In this document: one piece after another, positions 62,385 through 64,000 of the stretch | Layout of the letters: the number at the start of each line of letters is the position of its first letter | Position numbering within the stretch: position 1 is the stretch's first letter | Origin: Streptomyces sp. WAC 01529 | Lineage (GTDB): Bacteria; Actinomycetota; Actinomycetes; Streptomycetales; Streptomycetaceae | DNA length: 64,000 nucleotides | Reading direction: 5' to 3' | Assembly: GCF_003945545.1 (NCBI RefSeq) | Contig: NZ_CP029617.1 | Span: 1,403,001 to 1,467,000, forward strand | Made by a program: the position numbers and the translations under genes | Notes under the pieces: generated by a model | The model's database searches: none | Told to the model about the DNA's origin: nothing | The model's input: the letters and a program-made list of their open reading frames with translations, nothing else

Positions 62385-64000
62385 TCAGGAAGGCCGTGCC
62401 ATCGCCTTGACGAAGGCGCGTTCCACGTCCGCGGCGGAGAGCACTCCGTAGATCTCGCCGGAGTCCTCGACGACGAGGTACTCCGTGGCGGGGGTGGCCC
62501 GCAGGGTGTCGAGGAGTTCCTCTCCGGAGAGCTCCGCGGAGATCCGCATGCCCTCGGTGATGTCCTGGGCGAGGCCGCTGACCGTGACCCAGGGGCGGCG
62601 GTGCTGGGGGACGGAGACGATGGCGGCCTCGCGGACGACCGCCATCGGGTCGCCGTCGGGGTCGACGACGACGAGGGCGCGGGCCCCGGCGTCGTTGGCC
62701 CGGCGCAGCGCCTCGGAGAGGGGCGTGTCGGACTCGACGGGGACGGCGCGGCGGGTCAGGGTGCGGGCGCGCAGCTCGGGCAGGTGCTCGCGCAGGCGGG
62801 CCATGCGCAGGCTGTTCCCGGCGCCGGTCCAGATGATCGCGGCGAGGATGGCGGCGAGCAGGGCGTCGGTCACGGTGTTCATGCCGCCGATCTCCTGGGC
62901 GTCGCCACCGAGGGCACCGGACTGGTTGAGCAGGGGCAGCCCGATCAGTACGGAGATGGCGAGGGCGCGGCCCACCCAGGCGGCGGCGATGGTGCCGCTC
63001 ATGGGCTTGCCGGTGATCTTCCAGACGACGGCGCGCAGCATGCGGCCGCCGTCCAGGGGCAGGCCCGGCAGGAGGTTGAAGGCGGCGACGATGAGGTTGG
63101 AGATCATCAGTCCCGCGAGCAGGACGCCGGGGACGGTGCCGGGCTCGACGAGACCCATACCGGCGTAGAAGACACCGGCGAGCACGAGCGAAAGGAGCGG
63201 GCCGACGAAGGCGAGGACGAATTCCCGCCCCGGGGTCTCGGACTCCTTCTCGATCTCCGAGACTCCGCCGAAGAACTGGAGCTGGATGCGGCGCACCGGC
63301 AGCTTGAAGCGGAGGGCCGCGACGGTGTGGGCCAGTTCGTGGACCAGTACGGAGGCGTAGAAGGCGACGGCGAAGAAGAGCGAGACGAGGTAGCGGGTGC
63401 CGCCCAGCTCGGGCAGGACGCGGTCGAGCTGGGCGCCGAAGACCCAGGTGATGAGGGCGGCGACGAGGAACCAGCTGGGCGCGACGTAGACGGGCACGCC
63501 GAAGGGCCTGCCCATGAGCAACCCGCCCCCCGGCCCCTTGGGGGCCTTGCCGGGAGCCGGGGGCGGCGATCCCTTCCCGCCGCCCTTCTCGTGGGAGGCC
63601 CGTACCGGCGCGGCGGGGCGCGGTGCGGTCCGGTGGGTCTCGGGCGGGGTCTTCGTCAGGGAGGCGGGCCGGTGCTGCTCGGGCTTCCGGGGATCGCCGG
63701 GGGCCCGGCCCTCCTCCCCCTGCTGCCCGGCGGCGGGGGACGCGCCGGTGCCGCCCTGGTCCGGCTGGGCGGGGGACACATCGGTGCCGCCCGTCTCCCC
63801 CGCCTCGTACGTCTCGTATGTCTCGTACGTCTCACCGGTCTGACGCCGTGCCCCGGCCTCCGCGTCGGCCGGTCGCTTCGGCTCAGCGGGTCCGTCGGCC
63901 GGGACCGCGGGGTCTTCGGCCGTGTCGACCGGGCGCCCCGGCTCGGCGGTGCCGGCCCTGTCGCTCGGCCGCAGGCCCTCGGCGCCGTCGGACTGCGGCC
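62385..64000 (-). CDS. Site-2-type M50 metalloprotease with CBS domains (5' end outside window)
   Basis: Membrane zinc protease. VLVHELAHTVAALRF carries HExxH and FNLLPGLPLDGGRML carries the third ligand Asp. VYVAPSWFLVAALITWVFGAQ starts the membrane core. Two C-terminal CBS modules (SEALRRANDAGARALVVVDPDG and EDSGEIYGVLSAADVERAFV) suggest ligand sensing. The N-terminal about 160 visible residues are acidic and Pro-rich with ETY repeats and stay open to the right edge. A GTG at 63779 is only a possible internal start. Convergent with the NACHT gene, 12 nt apart. Confidence 0.85.
   Translation of the reverse strand, partial: PQSDGAEGLRPSDRAGTAEPGRPVDTAEDPAVPADGPAEPKRPADAEAGARRQTGETYETYETYEAGETGGTDVSPAQPDQGGTGASPAAGQQGEEGRAPGDPRKPEQHRPASLTKTPPETHRTAPRPAAPVRASHEKGGGKGSPPPAPGKAPKGPGGGLLMGRPFGVPVYVAPSWFLVAALITWVFGAQLDRVLPELGGTRYLVSLFFAVAFYASVLVHELAHTVAALRFKLPVRRIQLQFFGGVSEIEKESETPGREFVLAFVGPLLSLVLAGVFYAGMGLVEPGTVPGVLLAGLMISNLIVAAFNLLPGLPLDGGRMLRAVVWKITGKPMSGTIAAAWVGRALAISVLIGLPLLNQSGALGGDAQEIGGMNTVTDALLAAILAAIIWTGAGNSLRMARLREHLPELRARTLTRRAVPVESDTPLSEALRRANDAGARALVVVDPDGDPMAVVREAAIVSVPQHRRPWVTVSGLAQDITEGMRISAELSGEELLDTLRATPATEYLVVEDSGEIYGVLSAADVERAFVKAMARPS

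Overview
The window is high-GC actinobacterial DNA with GTG/TTG starts and dense codon-biased genes, and its content and order fit a Streptomyces chromosome. From memory, not from a search, the order resembles the core segment of S. coelicolor that runs from the ethanolamine gene glnA4 through the rar (cvn9) conservon and Tat genes to the Pup-proteasome locus. No rRNA, tRNA, integrase, IS element or CRISPR array was seen.

Layout. 1-8.1 kb: a secreted HAD phosphatase, then an SDR, an aldehyde dehydrogenase and a GlnA4-type synthetase, divergent from a FadR regulator, an ethanolamine-type permease and a class-I glutamine-amidotransferase-like hydrolase. Together these look like a gamma-glutamylation route for ethanolamine use. 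8.1-21.4 kb: mixed housekeeping genes, including LysR/TDT transporter, XRE-cupin regulator, a glycine-betaine ABC transporter whose permease carries two fused binding domains, a 5'-3' exonuclease, an iron-boxed siderophore-interacting protein and an RluA-type pseudouridine synthase. 21.4-26.0 kb: a five-gene conservon (P450, Rab-like GTPase, DUF742, roadblock, histidine-kinase-like). 26.3-35.6 kb: Ski2-like helicase, lipid kinase, TatC, TatA, PafB/PafC and two FKBP isomerases. 35.8-45.6 kb: the pupylation-proteasome system (PafA, PrcA, PrcB, Pup, Dop, ARC), interrupted by an MFS/LacI pair. A decayed endonuclease VII-like gene lies between pup and prcB. 45.8-47.9 kb: ferredoxin, a membrane-anchored hypothetical and the tRNA m1A58 methyltransferase.

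47.9-60.0 kb is accessory and is the most interesting part. Aldo/keto reductase and B12-binding radical SAM genes point left. Pointing right are an MFS exporter, a degenerate 2OG-oxygenase-like protein with a bldA-type TTA codon, a methyltransferase, a FemAB/GNAT-like acyltransferase, a 63-residue acidic peptide, a radical SAM-PDZ-DUF512-like protein, a cupin-like protein and two PhyH-family proteins. One PhyH protein has lost all three expected iron ligands. The small peptide has its own strong ribosome-binding site and is followed by a 16-bp tandem repeat and a large hairpin, as expected of a RiPP precursor or carrier peptide expressed above its tailoring enzymes. I know of no described cluster with this composition and could not search for one.

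A NACHT NTPase with a membrane-rich C-terminus follows (60.2-62.4 kb). The window ends in a convergent site-2-type (M50) metalloprotease with CBS domains, whose N-terminus runs off the right edge.
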